Assembly: GCF_035593305.1 (NCBI RefSeq)
Contig: NZ_CP141615.1
Coordinates: 1,674,001 to 1,738,000, forward strand
Reading direction: 5' to 3'
DNA: 64,000 nt
Source of the DNA: Limnochorda sp. L945t
Lineage (GTDB): Bacteria; Bacillota; Limnochordia; Limnochordales; Geochordaceae
Position numbers and translations under genes: made by a program. Below the pieces are notes generated by a model. The model did not search any database, was not told the origin of the DNA, and saw nothing but the letters and a program-made list of their open reading frames with translations. The number at the start of each line of letters is the position of its first letter. Positions within the stretch are counted from its first letter, which is position 1. This document shows, piece after piece, positions 18,916 to 27,614 of the stretch.

Positions 18916-20259
18916 CTATTCGCAGGGCCGGCCCGCCCGTGCGGCGACCGCGGCCTGCCTCCTTCTCCCGACCTGCCGCCCGACGGCGAAGTACGTGAAT
19001 CCCAGCGACTCCATCGCTTCACCGTCGAGGCAGTTTCGCCCGTCGAAGATGACCCAGGGACGCTCCATCGCTCGGCGTACCGCCGCCCAGTCCGCCTCGC
19101 GAAACTCTTGCCACTCCGTGGCCACCACCACCGCCTGCGCACCCGCGACCGCCTCGGCGAGCGTCGCCGTGCGCCTGGCCCCGGGCCCCAGCACCTGCTC
19201 CGCCTCCTGGGAGAGCCGGGCTACCGGGTCGTACGCCCGCACCTCGGCCCCTGCCCCCGCCAGCATCCGGGCAATCTCCACTCCCGGCGACTCCCGGGTG
19301 TCGTCGGTGCCCGGCTTGAACGACAGGCCCAGCACCGCCACGCTCCGCCCGGCCAGCCCTCCCAGCGCCTCGTGCAGCCGCTGTACGACCCGGATCCGCT
19401 GGCGACGGTTGACCTCGATGACTGCCGTGAGGAGCTCGAAGGAGTACCCGTTGAGGGCCGCCGTGAAGTCGAGCGCCCGCGTGTCCTTCGGGAAACACGA
19501 GCCGCCGTAGCCGATGCCCGCCTGCAGGAAGTGCGACCCGAGACGTGGATCCATCCCGACCCCCCGGGCGACGTCGTCGATGTGGGCGCCGACCAGTTCG
19601 CACACGTTGGCGATCTCGTTGATGAACGAGATCTTGGTGGCCAGCAGCGCGTTGGAGGCGTACTTGACCATCTCGGCGCTGGTGATGTCCGTCATCAGAA
19701 GCGGTGCCCCCAGGTGCCGGTAAAGCTCGGCCACCCGCTCGCCCGCCCCGGGCTCCGCGGCCCCCACGACGACCCGGTCGGGGTGCAGCCAGTCATCCAC
19801 CGCCTTGCCTTCCCGCAAGAACTCGGGGTTGCTCACGTAAGCGAGATCCCGCCCGGCCGGCTCCAGGTACGCCCGCACGAGCTCGAGCCCCGTGCCCGGC
19901 GGGACGGTGCTCTTCATGGCGACGACGGTACCGGGGCGGGCCGTGGCCGCGACCTCCCTGACCGCCTGGCGCACCTGGGTGAGATCGGTCTGCCCCGAAG
20001 GGCCCGAGGGGGTGCCGACTGCGATGAGCACCACGTCGCAAGGGGGAAGAGATCCTGCCGACTCGACGAACGTCATCCGGGCGGCGACGGAGTCCAACCA
20101 CTCCTGCAGGCCCGGCTCGTAGAACGGCACCCGGCCCTCCCGCAGCGCCGCAAGCTTCGCCGGGTCGGCCTCCGCCACGGCCGTGTCGTGGCCGGCCGCC
20201 GCCAGCCCCACCGCCGCCACGAGCCCGACGTAACCTGCCCCGACCACACCCACGTGCAT
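18916..20259 (-). CDS. UDP-glucose/GDP-mannose dehydrogenase family (UDP-glucose 6-dehydrogenase)
   Basis: 447 residues. N-terminal Rossmann motif GVVGAGYVGLVAA; active-site block GIGYGGSCFPKDTRAL with the catalytic cysteine; central YASNALLATKISFINEIANV; C-terminal domain with VLGLSFKPGTDDTRESP. It oxidises UDP-glucose to UDP-glucuronate with two NAD+, supplying an acidic sugar to the polysaccharide cluster. UDP-glucose is the commonest substrate for this sequence type, but other nucleotide sugars are possible. Confidence 0.93.
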   Translation of the reverse strand: MHVGVVGAGYVGLVAAVGLAAAGHDTAVAEADPAKLAALREGRVPFYEPGLQEWLDSVAARMTFVESAGSLPPCDVVLIAVGTPSGPSGQTDLTQVRQAVREVAATARPGTVVAMKSTVPPGTGLELVRAYLEPAGRDLAYVSNPEFLREGKAVDDWLHPDRVVVGAAEPGAGERVAELYRHLGAPLLMTDITSAEMVKYASNALLATKISFINEIANVCELVGAHIDDVARGVGMDPRLGSHFLQAGIGYGGSCFPKDTRALDFTAALNGYSFELLTAVIEVNRRQRIRVVQRLHEALGGLAGRSVAVLGLSFKPGTDDTRESPGVEIARMLAGAGAEVRAYDPVARLSQEAEQVLGPGARRTATLAEAVAGAQAVVVATEWQEFREADWAAVRRAMERPWVIFDGRNCLDGEAMESLGFTYFAVGRQVGRRRQAAVAARAGRPCE

Positions 20260-20283
20260 CGTGCTGCAACCCCCTATGCAAGC

Positions 20284-21324
20284 CTACGCCCCGGCCAGCT
20301 CGTCAAGGGCCCGGCGCAGCTCGGCCGCGGCCTTGTCCCACGTGAACAGCCGGGCCCGGGCCACCCCCTTGCTGCCCAGCGCCGAGCGCAGCTGCGCCGA
20401 ATCCAGCAATCTCCGGACGGCGTCTGCGATGGCCTCGGGGTCGTGAGGATCGACCAGGATGGCCGCGTCCCCGGCCACCTCGGGCATCGGCCCCGTGGCC
20501 GACGTCACCACCGGCACGCCGCACGCCATGGCCTCGAGGACCGGCAGCCCGAACCCCTCGTACAGCGAGGGGTAGACGAAAAGCCGGGCCCCGGCGTAAA
20601 GCGCCGGCAGGTCCGCGTCGTCCACGTACCCGATGAACCGCACCCGGGAGAGCGAGTTCGCCGGGCCCGGCTCGCTCGCCTGCGGGACCCGGAAAGCCCG
20701 GTGAGCCGCCCCGGCTACAACCAGTTCGACGCCCTCGTACGCCTTCTGGATGCTTCGCCACGCCTGGAGCACCCTCGCCAGGTTCTTCCTCGGATCATGA
20801 GAGGCGACCATGAGCACGTACGCCTCGGGCAGCCCCAGCCGCCGCCGCACGGTCTGGATGGCCTCTTCCTCCTGCGGGGCGAACCGCTCGTCCACACCGT
20901 TGGGCACCACCCGCACCCGCTCAGGTGGCAGGCCGAAGCGCTCCACCAGCCGGCCCTTCGAGAACTCCGACACGGTGAGAACGGCCTCTACCCGGCGCAC
21001 CAGGCGGGGCCAAAAGATGGCATACCACCGGGCAAACGCGCCGCTGAACCATTCGGGGTGTTCCACGGCGGCGAGGTCGTGGATGGTGACCACCTGGCGG
21101 GCCACGGCGAGCGGGCCGGTGTTGGCCGGGCTCCAGAGGAGGTCGCGGCGGGAAAGGCGCGCCGGCAGTACGGCCTGTTCCCAGAGATGGCCGGGCAGGC
21201 CTTCGGCAGCCACGCCGGGAGCGACGAGCCGGACTTGCGGCCCGAGGCGCCGGGTGAGTTCCCGGGCGTAGCGCTGGACACCCGTCACGCGCTGGCGTAG
21301 GAACCGGCCGTTGACGGCGATCAC
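20284..21324 (-). CDS. Glycosyltransferase family 1/4 protein (mannosyltransferase-like)
   Basis: 346 residues. Starts GTG at 21324, overlapping the stop of the upstream CueP-type gene as GTGA. VIAVNGRFLRQRVTGVQRYAREL and VPNGVDERFAP, MVASHDPRKNLARVL, PSLYEGFGLPVLEAMACGVP are typical of the mannosyltransferase-like group of GT4 enzymes. It lies just downstream of the CueP-type gene and upstream of the dehydrogenase. Cytoplasmic; sugar specificity not readable. Confidence 0.9.
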   Translation of the reverse strand: MIAVNGRFLRQRVTGVQRYARELTRRLGPQVRLVAPGVAAEGLPGHLWEQAVLPARLSRRDLLWSPANTGPLAVARQVVTIHDLAAVEHPEWFSGAFARWYAIFWPRLVRRVEAVLTVSEFSKGRLVERFGLPPERVRVVPNGVDERFAPQEEEAIQTVRRRLGLPEAYVLMVASHDPRKNLARVLQAWRSIQKAYEGVELVVAGAAHRAFRVPQASEPGPANSLSRVRFIGYVDDADLPALYAGARLFVYPSLYEGFGLPVLEAMACGVPVVTSATGPMPEVAGDAAILVDPHDPEAIADAVRRLLDSAQLRSALGSKGVARARLFTWDKAAAELRRALDELAGA

Positions 21325-22004
21325 AGGGCGGCGGCTCCAGCTGCGGGAGGACCGGCCTCCCCAGAACCGGACTCCGAAGCGGGCTCCAGGTGGATGGTGG
21401 TGATGCACGTCGGCGAGCCGGCGCGGGTGGAGAGCGTCCCCGAGCCCTGGCGGCCCAGCTGCTGCGACCGTATGGTGAGCTCCAGCTCCCGGTCCCTGGG
21501 CAGCCACAGTTCGAAAAAGCCGTTGGGGAGCGTCGTGACGGTGCCCCGGAAGACCGTCTCTCCGGCCAGCGTGCGGGCCGTCACCTCGAAGCGCCGTCCC
21601 GGCAGTTCGCCCTGGCAGCTGGAAAGGACGTGGTTGTAGCAGGGGTGGGTGCGGCTGACGAAGGGGGCCACCGCGACGTACATCCGATCCGGCGGCAGCG
21701 GCACCGCCGCCTCCTGGCCGTCGCTCCACCGGACCCGTAGCGCCTGAGAGGTGATGGAGCTCTCCACCGGCTTGCCTTCCGCCCGCCACCGGTTGGCAAG
21801 GGCCACCGCCTGCACCGGGTCGAGCCGGGCAAAGGCCCTTGCCTCGGACGACGGCGAAGGCCCGCCCAGCCTCCAGACGGCAAACCCGCTCAGCCCCAGA
21901 GCCAGTACCGCTCCGACGCCCAGGGTCCATGCACGCCGGCGGGCGCCCGGCCTCTCGTCGTGCTCTCCGCGAGTGCCTCTGCGTTCCGATGCTGGGTCGT
22001 CCAT
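21321..22004 (-). CDS. cueP: CueP-family copper-binding protein, membrane anchored
   Basis: 227 residues. After a short basic N-terminus comes one hydrophobic segment (AWTLGVGAVLALGLSGFAVW), then a CueP domain: MYVAVAPFVSRTHPCYNH, SCQGELPGRRFEV, NGFFELWLPRD and PTCITTIHL. Three cysteines (THPC, SSCQGE, SPTC) match the copper-binding cysteines of Salmonella CueP, a periplasmic copper chaperone. Here it appears tethered outside the cell rather than freely secreted. ATG 22004 was chosen over an in-frame start 21 codons upstream. It is coupled to a glycosyltransferase gene, an unusual partner. Confidence 0.85.
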   Translation of the reverse strand: MDDPASERRGTRGEHDERPGARRRAWTLGVGAVLALGLSGFAVWRLGGPSPSSEARAFARLDPVQAVALANRWRAEGKPVESSITSQALRVRWSDGQEAAVPLPPDRMYVAVAPFVSRTHPCYNHVLSSCQGELPGRRFEVTARTLAGETVFRGTVTTLPNGFFELWLPRDRELELTIRSQQLGRQGSGTLSTRAGSPTCITTIHLEPASESGSGEAGPPAAGAAAL

Positions 22005-22119
22005 CCAACATACCCCCCGTGAGATGGGCGTCGTGCCTGGGGCCATGATACCAGGCGTCCGCCCCACCGGGGGGAGGGAACCTCGCCCTATCCTGCGTCA
22101 AGCGTGCGGTTTGCGTCTG

Positions 22120-22914
22120 TCAACGCTCGAACCACAGGAGCACGAGCAGGCCGATGAGGATGCGGTACCAGCCGAAGGGGCGCAGGTCGTGGGTCGCGAC
22201 GTAACGCAACAGCCACCCGACGGCCACGAACGCGCTGGCGAAGGCCACCACGAGCCCGACGCCCAGGAGCAGCAGGTCACCGGCGCCGAGCCCCGAGAGG
22301 CTCGTGGCAAGCTCGAAGAGGGTGGCAAGCCCGAGCGTGGGAATGGACAGGTAGAAGGAAAACGCTGTGGCCGTGGTACGGTCGAGGCCCGACAGGAGCC
22401 CGCCCACGATGGAGGCCGCCGACCGGGAGACCCCCGGGACGAGCGACAGGGTTTGCGCCAGCCCCACCACCAGGGCCTGGCGGGTACTCACCGCGCGCAG
22501 CTCGTGCACCTGCTCGGCGTGACGCCTCCTCTCCACCAGCAGCAGGGCGATGCCGCCCGCGAAGAGCGAGACCGCCACCACGACCGGCGAGAAGAGGACG
22601 GCCTTGATCCACCGGTGCAGCAAGACGCCTACGACCGCCGCCGGCACGAAGGCCACGACCACGTTGAACCACAGCCGCCGCACGCCGGTGTCGCTGGCCA
22701 GCGTGCGCAGCTGTCGGCTCAAGTCTTCCCGGTAGAACCAGACCACCGCCAGGACGGCGCCCAGCTGGATGAAGATCTCGAAGGTGGCTGCCAGCGGCCC
22801 GCCGAAGCGCAGGATATCCCCCGCCAGGATCAGATGGCCCGTCGACGAGATGGGCAGAAACTCCGTGACCCCCTCCACCAACCCCATGACGGCGGCCTTG
22901 ACGATGGACTCCAC
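22120..22914 (-). CDS. uppP: Undecaprenyl-diphosphatase (UppP/BacA)
   Basis: 264 residues, about eight transmembrane segments. Catalytic motifs are present: VEGVTEFLPISSTGHLIL with the conserved glutamates and PISSTGH, and LVPGVSRSAASIVGG (PGxSRS). It dephosphorylates undecaprenyl pyrophosphate to recycle the lipid carrier used for peptidoglycan and for the glycan cluster next to it. Divergent from the dGTPase-like gene. Confidence 0.96.
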   Translation of the reverse strand: MESIVKAAVMGLVEGVTEFLPISSTGHLILAGDILRFGGPLAATFEIFIQLGAVLAVVWFYREDLSRQLRTLASDTGVRRLWFNVVVAFVPAAVVGVLLHRWIKAVLFSPVVVAVSLFAGGIALLLVERRRHAEQVHELRAVSTRQALVVGLAQTLSLVPGVSRSAASIVGGLLSGLDRTTATAFSFYLSIPTLGLATLFELATSLSGLGAGDLLLLGVGLVVAFASAFVAVGWLLRYVATHDLRPFGWYRILIGLLVLLWFER

Positions 22915-23116
22915 GACCCCACCCCACTCCTCACTCCCCGGCCCGAAGCGGGCAACGCCGGATGCGATTCGCCGTCAGGTCACCCCATCCTGCGCCGACC
23001 TCACCCCGGCTCGCCGGAACGGGTGCGCCTGACCCTGCGCCCCGGGAAGGTCTCGCAGCCGTGGTAAACTGAATGGGCGTTCCGCTCGCCGGGGGCCGCA
23101 AGAGGTGGGGTCAGAC

Positions 23117-24355
23117 ATGGACCTGGTGCAAGAGCCGCGCCACGAAGCGCTGGACGAGGGAAGCCAGCCACAGGGCCGGCCCGCTGACCTGAGCTTTTGC
23201 GCGACGCCGCTCGAGGAGCCGTGGACCCGGCGGGAATACCGGACCGTCGGCGCAGATCCCCGGGACCCGTTCCGCCGGGATCGCGACCGGATCGTACACA
23301 GCCAGGCGTTTCGGAGGCTTCAGCACAAGACCCAGGTCTACATCATCCACGAAGGGGACTTCTACCGCACCCGCCTGACCCACACGCTCGAGGTCGCTCA
23401 GATCGCGCGCTCCATCGCCTACGGGCTGGGCCTCAGCGAGCCCCTGGCGGAGGCGATCGCGTTGGCCCACGACCTGGGCCACACTCCCTTCGGGCACGCC
23501 GGGGAGCAGATGCTGGACAAGCTGCTGCGCGACGCGGGCGACGAGGCCGGCTGGGACTCCAACCATCATTCCCTCACGGTGGTGGATCGGCTCGAGCAAG
23601 CCTACCCGCAGCACCCGGGCCTCAACCTCACCTTTGCCGTTCGCCAGGGCATAGCCCGCCACCAGACGCCTTTCGACGAGCCGATCGCCGGTTTCGACGC
23701 CTACCCCCAGCCGACGCCGGAAGCGCAGGTGGTCAACCTCGCCGATCTCATCGCCTACTGCGCCCACGACCTGGAAGACGCCATCGCCATGGGGCTCGTC
23801 ACCGTCCGGCAGCTGCAGGAGACCCCGGAGCTTTCGTTGTGGCAGGAAGCATGGGGGCAGGCGGAACGGGAGATGCGGGCGTCCGATCGCGTGGGGGGCC
23901 TGGCCGCCGACCAGCGCGAAGAACTCACCGCCCGGCGGGCGCGCCGGCACCTGATCGACCGCCTCATTTGGGACGTATGGACCGCCACGGGCGCCGCGGC
24001 GCAGCGCCTCGGCGTGCGCTCGCACCACCACGCGGTGCAGTCCGCAGAGCCCATCGTGCGCCTGTCCGAGGAGACGGAGCAGCGCCTGCACCAGGTGGTG
24101 CAGTTTCTCTTCGACACGGTGTACACGAGCTCGGTGGTGCGTCGCCAGAACTTCCGGGGCCAGTACGTCTTGCGCCGGCTGTTCGAGGTACTCCTCGACC
24201 ACCCCGACCTGCTGCCTCCTGCGCTGCGGGCCGGCGAGCCGCGCCGCCGCTACGTGGCGTTTTATCTCGCCTCGCTGACCGACCGGGGCGCCGTCGACCT
24301 CTACCAGGAGCTCTTCAGCCCCGGCGAACGGATCTTGAGCCGCCACGTCCGGTGA
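23117..24355 (+). CDS. dgt: Deoxyguanosinetriphosphate triphosphohydrolase-like protein
   Basis: About 412 residues. HD-domain phosphohydrolase with RIVHSQAFRRLQHKTQVY, RLTHTLEVAQIARSIAYGLG, then AIALAHDLGHTPFGHAGE (the HD motif) and NHHSLTVVDRLE. This is the dNTPase family that removes triphosphate from dNTPs. ATG 23117 is preceded by AGAGGTG with good spacing; an upstream GTG (23105) is possible but lacks that site. Most Gram-positive members are dNTPases of broad specificity rather than strict dGTPases. Confidence 0.92.
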   Translation: MDLVQEPRHEALDEGSQPQGRPADLSFCATPLEEPWTRREYRTVGADPRDPFRRDRDRIVHSQAFRRLQHKTQVYIIHEGDFYRTRLTHTLEVAQIARSIAYGLGLSEPLAEAIALAHDLGHTPFGHAGEQMLDKLLRDAGDEAGWDSNHHSLTVVDRLEQAYPQHPGLNLTFAVRQGIARHQTPFDEPIAGFDAYPQPTPEAQVVNLADLIAYCAHDLEDAIAMGLVTVRQLQETPELSLWQEAWGQAEREMRASDRVGGLAADQREELTARRARRHLIDRLIWDVWTATGAAAQRLGVRSHHHAVQSAEPIVRLSEETEQRLHQVVQFLFDTVYTSSVVRRQNFRGQYVLRRLFEVLLDHPDLLPPALRAGEPRRRYVAFYLASLTDRGAVDLYQELFSPGERILSRHVR

Positions 24356-24385
24356 GCGGCACCCGGCGAGAGGGCGCGGGCTCCC

Positions 24386-25465
24386 TTACCCGCGCGACTC
24401 GTCCCCCACCGCACCTTGGGACTCGACGGGGCCCACGATGCGCCGGCTCATGTCTGTGCCGAGATCGATCATGGCGCCGGTCCCGTCCCCCAGCTCCACC
24501 ACCGGCCGGGCCGGAAGGCCCGGCGTCAAGCGGACGACCCGGGCCACCTCCCCGGTGTTGAGCCGTACCCAGCAGCCCACCGGGTAGGGCGCCACTCGCG
24601 CCAGGAAGCGGCGGACCATGACCGGGTCGAAGGCGGTACCGGCCCGCTCGGCGATCCAGGCGATGGCTCGATCACGCCTCCACGCCGGCCGGTACGGGCG
24701 GTCGCTGGTAAGCGCGTCGAAGACGTCGACCACCGCCACCAGTCGCGCGAAGGGGTGAATCGCCTCCCGCACGAGCCCCCTCGGATACCCGGTGCCGTCC
24801 CATCGCTCGTGATGCTCCCAGGCAATGTGGGCGGAGCGAACGTCGAACGCACCCTGACGCCGGATCGCTTCGAAGCCGAGTCGGGTGTGCTCCTGGACGT
24901 AGCGGTACTCCTCCTCGGTCAGCTTCCCCGGCTTCGTCCATACAGATTGGGACAAGCGAGCTTTTCCGGCATCGTGGAGCAGTGCTCCTACCCCGAGCGC
25001 CTTGAGGTCGGCCCGATCCCACCCGCTGTGAATGCCCAAGAAGATGGCCGTCGCCGCCACGCTGACCGAATGCGCGAACAAGACGTCTTGAGCGGCCCGG
25101 ACGGCTTCCAGCTCGCCCAAGACTCCCGGGTGCTCCAACGCATCCTTCAGGATGGCCCATACCACCGGGAAGACGGGACGGCTCTGGATGGTGAGGCCTC
25201 TTTCCAATCGCTGCAGCTGGCGGCGCACCACTCGAAACGCCGCCCGCTTCGTCTCTTCTGACAACAGGCGAGGACACGCGTTGCGGTGCAAGGCTGCACC
25301 GGCCGAGGGGTAAACATAGAGAGTCCGTATGCCCAGTTCGCCCAGTCGCCGCAGGTGATAAGGACTCAACGTCGCCCCCGCCCGCAGCAACGCTCGCCCT
25401 TCCAGGTCGACATCCGTGGCCAGCACCATGCCGGCCTGTACGGTCTCCAGGGAAAGCATCAGCAT
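24386..25465 (-). CDS. HD-GYP domain cyclic-di-GMP phosphodiesterase
   Basis: 359 residues. The N-terminal third (MLMLSLETVQAGMVLATDVD, GRALLRAGATLSP) resembles the DUF3391-like start of many HD-GYP proteins. The C-terminal catalytic part has LLHDAGKARLS, AHIAWEHHERWDGTGYPRG and VVDVFDALTSDRPYRPAW, so the HD and GYP motifs are intact. A short PilZ-like or OB-like tail (CWVRLNTGEVARVVRLTPG) follows. ATG 25465 follows GGAGGAGA. It is 56 bp downstream of the FapA gene and hydrolyses c-di-GMP (family knowledge). Confidence 0.93.
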   Translation of the reverse strand: MLMLSLETVQAGMVLATDVDLEGRALLRAGATLSPYHLRRLGELGIRTLYVYPSAGAALHRNACPRLLSEETKRAAFRVVRRQLQRLERGLTIQSRPVFPVVWAILKDALEHPGVLGELEAVRAAQDVLFAHSVSVAATAIFLGIHSGWDRADLKALGVGALLHDAGKARLSQSVWTKPGKLTEEEYRYVQEHTRLGFEAIRRQGAFDVRSAHIAWEHHERWDGTGYPRGLVREAIHPFARLVAVVDVFDALTSDRPYRPAWRRDRAIAWIAERAGTAFDPVMVRRFLARVAPYPVGCWVRLNTGEVARVVRLTPGLPARPVVELGDGTGAMIDLGTDMSRRIVGPVESQGAVGDESRG

Positions 25466-25521
25466 CCGGGTCTTCTCCTCCGTTCGGTCTCCGTGCCGCG
25501 TGCCGGGTTGGGTCGTCGTCT

Positions 25522-27270
25522 TCAACCCTTCCAGGCTTCTGCCGTGATGCGCCCGTCGTGAAGGCGAAAACAGACCATCCGATAGGGGCGCGTCACCTTC
25601 ATGCGTTGTCCGCCGACTTGCAGGACGATGTCCGGGAGGACCGAGTAGGCGCACACCCGGAACTCCTGTCCCACGACGACGTGCGTCACGGCCGCCGGTC
25701 CTCCCAAGGTCTGGCACACCACGTCGCCTGCGGCCACCACGATCTCCCCGCCCACGATCCGCCCTGCAGGAGCCTCCAGCCCGGTGCCGGCATACAGATG
25801 GGATTGGTAGCTGCCCCGGCCGCTGAAGCGGATGCGGCCCGAAGCCTTGATCTCGCTGTGGTGCGCGTAGGGCACGCGAATCGAGGCTTCTCCCGCCTCC
25901 TCCGGCCCCAGACCCTCCCATGCCTGCCTCACCTGCTCGGTCAGGCCGTCCAACGTCGCTGCATCGACGTGGGCGGCGCCAGGCCCCGTGAGCCGCGCCG
26001 GCAACAACTGCGCGAGCTGCCCCGGCAGCTCGCCCGCGGCGGGATGGGCCTGCAACTGGCGCAGGCTTTCCCTCAGGGCCGTCCCCTTGCGCTCGAGGAC
26101 GAACGGCACCACCTCGTTGTCTCGTCGCCCGCTCTGGCGCACGACGGCCGATGCTACCTGGCCCAGGTAAGCCAGCTCGTGCTCGATCCGCTTCAGAAGC
26201 GCTTTCAAGGTCATCTGCGCCGGTACGGCTTCGGAGCCCGCAACCAGGGTAGAACGAAAGATGCTGCCCCCGACCTGAATGCTTTGCGCGGACTCGATGC
26301 GTGCGCCGTCGACGCCTCCCCCGATCTCGACCTTGCCCCCCGCGGCAATGGCTGCTCCCTCCCGGACATGCCCGAGCACGAGGACGTCACCGGGGAACCG
26401 GATGGTCACGCCGGCTCCGGCCAGATCGCCAGGAACCCGGTGCACCGGCTGGACTCCGATCGTCGTGCCGTGGACCAGCAACCGGCCGCCCCGGGCGGCG
26501 GTCACCGTGAGGCCGTCGGGCGAAAGTTCCGCCGCCCGTCCGGCCTGAAGGGGCGGGTCACGAGGAGGCGGAGGTGGGATAGGGGCGCCCCGGACCGATC
26601 GTCCTGGTTTCCCCGGCTCGGCCGGGGTCTTGTACGCCAGTACCTGGCCGGCCTCGACGAGCGCGCCCGGCGCGAGGCCCTCGGCCAGCTGCACTATCGC
26701 ATCCCGGGGCGGTTGCGGGCCATCGCCTCGGGCCACCACGAGCGGCTCGCCTTCCGAGCCGCCACCTGCGTTGGCCAGCTCGATGGCCTGTTTCAACGCT
26801 TCGTCGTCGATCCCGTGGCACACCCGGGCAGCCTGCAAAGCAGCCGTAACGTCCCCCAGGGTCACCGGCCGGGCGTCGATCGTGCCGACGGGTTGCGTCT
26901 GGACCTTGAGGTAGGTTGACGGCGGGCTGTCGGCGATGGCATGACGGGTACCGGGCTTGCGCCGGATACGAAGGACGACCGTGAGTTCGTCTCGGCTCAC
27001 CTCCACCTGTACGTCGACCGCCGGTGGAACGTCCACCGCCTCCAGGCGGAGCTGGTCACGGGGGAAGATCACCGTCGGTGCTTGGAGCAGGCGATCATTG
27101 CAGTAGATCCGGACGTGTTCCCCGGGCTCGATGGTCGGGAAGGCCCCGCGGCCCTGAGGAGGGGTGTACTGCACGGCTCCGTTGACGATTGCCAGCGTGC
27201 CGTGAACAGGGGCGACGCCGGTCGCCGGTGGGGGCTTTGGGGATGTACGGTAGGCAAAACGCGGTCGCAC
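25522..27270 (-). CDS. FapA/DUF342 family protein
   Basis: About 582 residues. The N-terminal part (GAFPTIEPGEHVRIYCND) and middle beta-solenoid (GVTIRFPGDVLVLGHVREGA, GKVEIGGGVDGARI, QSIQVGGSIFRS) match the FapA/DUF342 family, first linked to polar localisation in Vibrio. A helical segment (LKALLKRIEHELAYLGQV) follows, as usual. I place the start at GTG 27270 because the ATG at 27303 lies inside the riboswitch; AAGGTGG is the ribosome binding site. The gene is 56 bp upstream of the HD-GYP gene and probably co-transcribed. Confidence 0.85.
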   Translation of the reverse strand: MRPRFAYRTSPKPPPATGVAPVHGTLAIVNGAVQYTPPQGRGAFPTIEPGEHVRIYCNDRLLQAPTVIFPRDQLRLEAVDVPPAVDVQVEVSRDELTVVLRIRRKPGTRHAIADSPPSTYLKVQTQPVGTIDARPVTLGDVTAALQAARVCHGIDDEALKQAIELANAGGGSEGEPLVVARGDGPQPPRDAIVQLAEGLAPGALVEAGQVLAYKTPAEPGKPGRSVRGAPIPPPPPRDPPLQAGRAAELSPDGLTVTAARGGRLLVHGTTIGVQPVHRVPGDLAGAGVTIRFPGDVLVLGHVREGAAIAAGGKVEIGGGVDGARIESAQSIQVGGSIFRSTLVAGSEAVPAQMTLKALLKRIEHELAYLGQVASAVVRQSGRRDNEVVPFVLERKGTALRESLRQLQAHPAAGELPGQLAQLLPARLTGPGAAHVDAATLDGLTEQVRQAWEGLGPEEAGEASIRVPYAHHSEIKASGRIRFSGRGSYQSHLYAGTGLEAPAGRIVGGEIVVAAGDVVCQTLGGPAAVTHVVVGQEFRVCAYSVLPDIVLQVGGQRMKVTRPYRMVCFRLHDGRITAEAWKG

Positions 27271-27386
27271 TTGGTTCACCACCTTCGGTAGCCCGGCCGG
27301 CATGGCCTTGCGGCTTTAGCCCCGTGGCTTTGGGCCCCGTCCTTTCGGAACGGTTTCCCCTTGTCGGGTGGGAGGTGGGTCACGCC
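27268..27386 (-). promoter_or_regulatory. Cyclic-di-GMP-I (GEMM-I) riboswitch
   Basis: Reading the minus strand: AAGGGGAAACC, a stem capped by a GAAA tetraloop (CCGTTCC-GAAA-GGACGG), then CCCAAAGCC, a second stem with a CTAAAG / CCATG tetraloop-receptor-like bulge and GCAA cap, then GGGCTACCGAAGG. Order and spacing match the GEMM-I consensus. The 3' strand (GAAGGTGG) doubles as the ribosome binding site of the FapA gene and can pair with CCACC at the 5' side, suggesting translational control. Confidence 0.85.
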
Positions 27387-27398
27387 GGAGATGCAGGG

Positions 27399-27614
27399 CT
27401 AGCGGTTCATGGAGGGCGGATGTCGCTCCCTGAACCAGTCCACCGTGCGGCGGGTGGTGTCGAGAAGGAAGAGCTGGATCTCGCCGTAGACCAGGTGGGC
27501 CAGCGACTCGAGGTCCTCGGGCGAGTACGAGGCCCCGGACGCTTCGAGGAAGTCGCGCACGAGGTCGCGCAGGCGTTTTCGGTCGACGATGCGCTCGACG
27601 TCCACGTACTCCAT
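27399..27614 (-). CDS. Uncharacterised 71-residue protein upstream of the c-di-GMP riboswitch
   Basis: A short acidic/basic helical protein (MEYVDVERIVDRKRLRDLV to HPPSMNR) with no signal or membrane segment. The ATG has a near-perfect ribosome binding site (GAGGAGGT, 7 bp spacing), the best reason to call it real. It ends at the 5' edge of the riboswitch. Not recognised; possibly a small cytoplasmic partner of the same module, since the genes point the same way. Confidence 0.6.
   Translation of the reverse strand: MEYVDVERIVDRKRLRDLVRDFLEASGASYSPEDLESLAHLVYGEIQLFLLDTTRRTVDWFRERHPPSMNR

Noticed and set aside
23111-24346. Minus-strand 411-codon frame
   Set aside because: Antisense shadow of the dGTPase-like gene; no motif or ribosome binding site.
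27303-27303. ATG at 27303 as the start of the FapA gene
   Set aside because: It lies within the conserved core of the riboswitch, and a better-placed GTG with ribosome binding site is at 27270.
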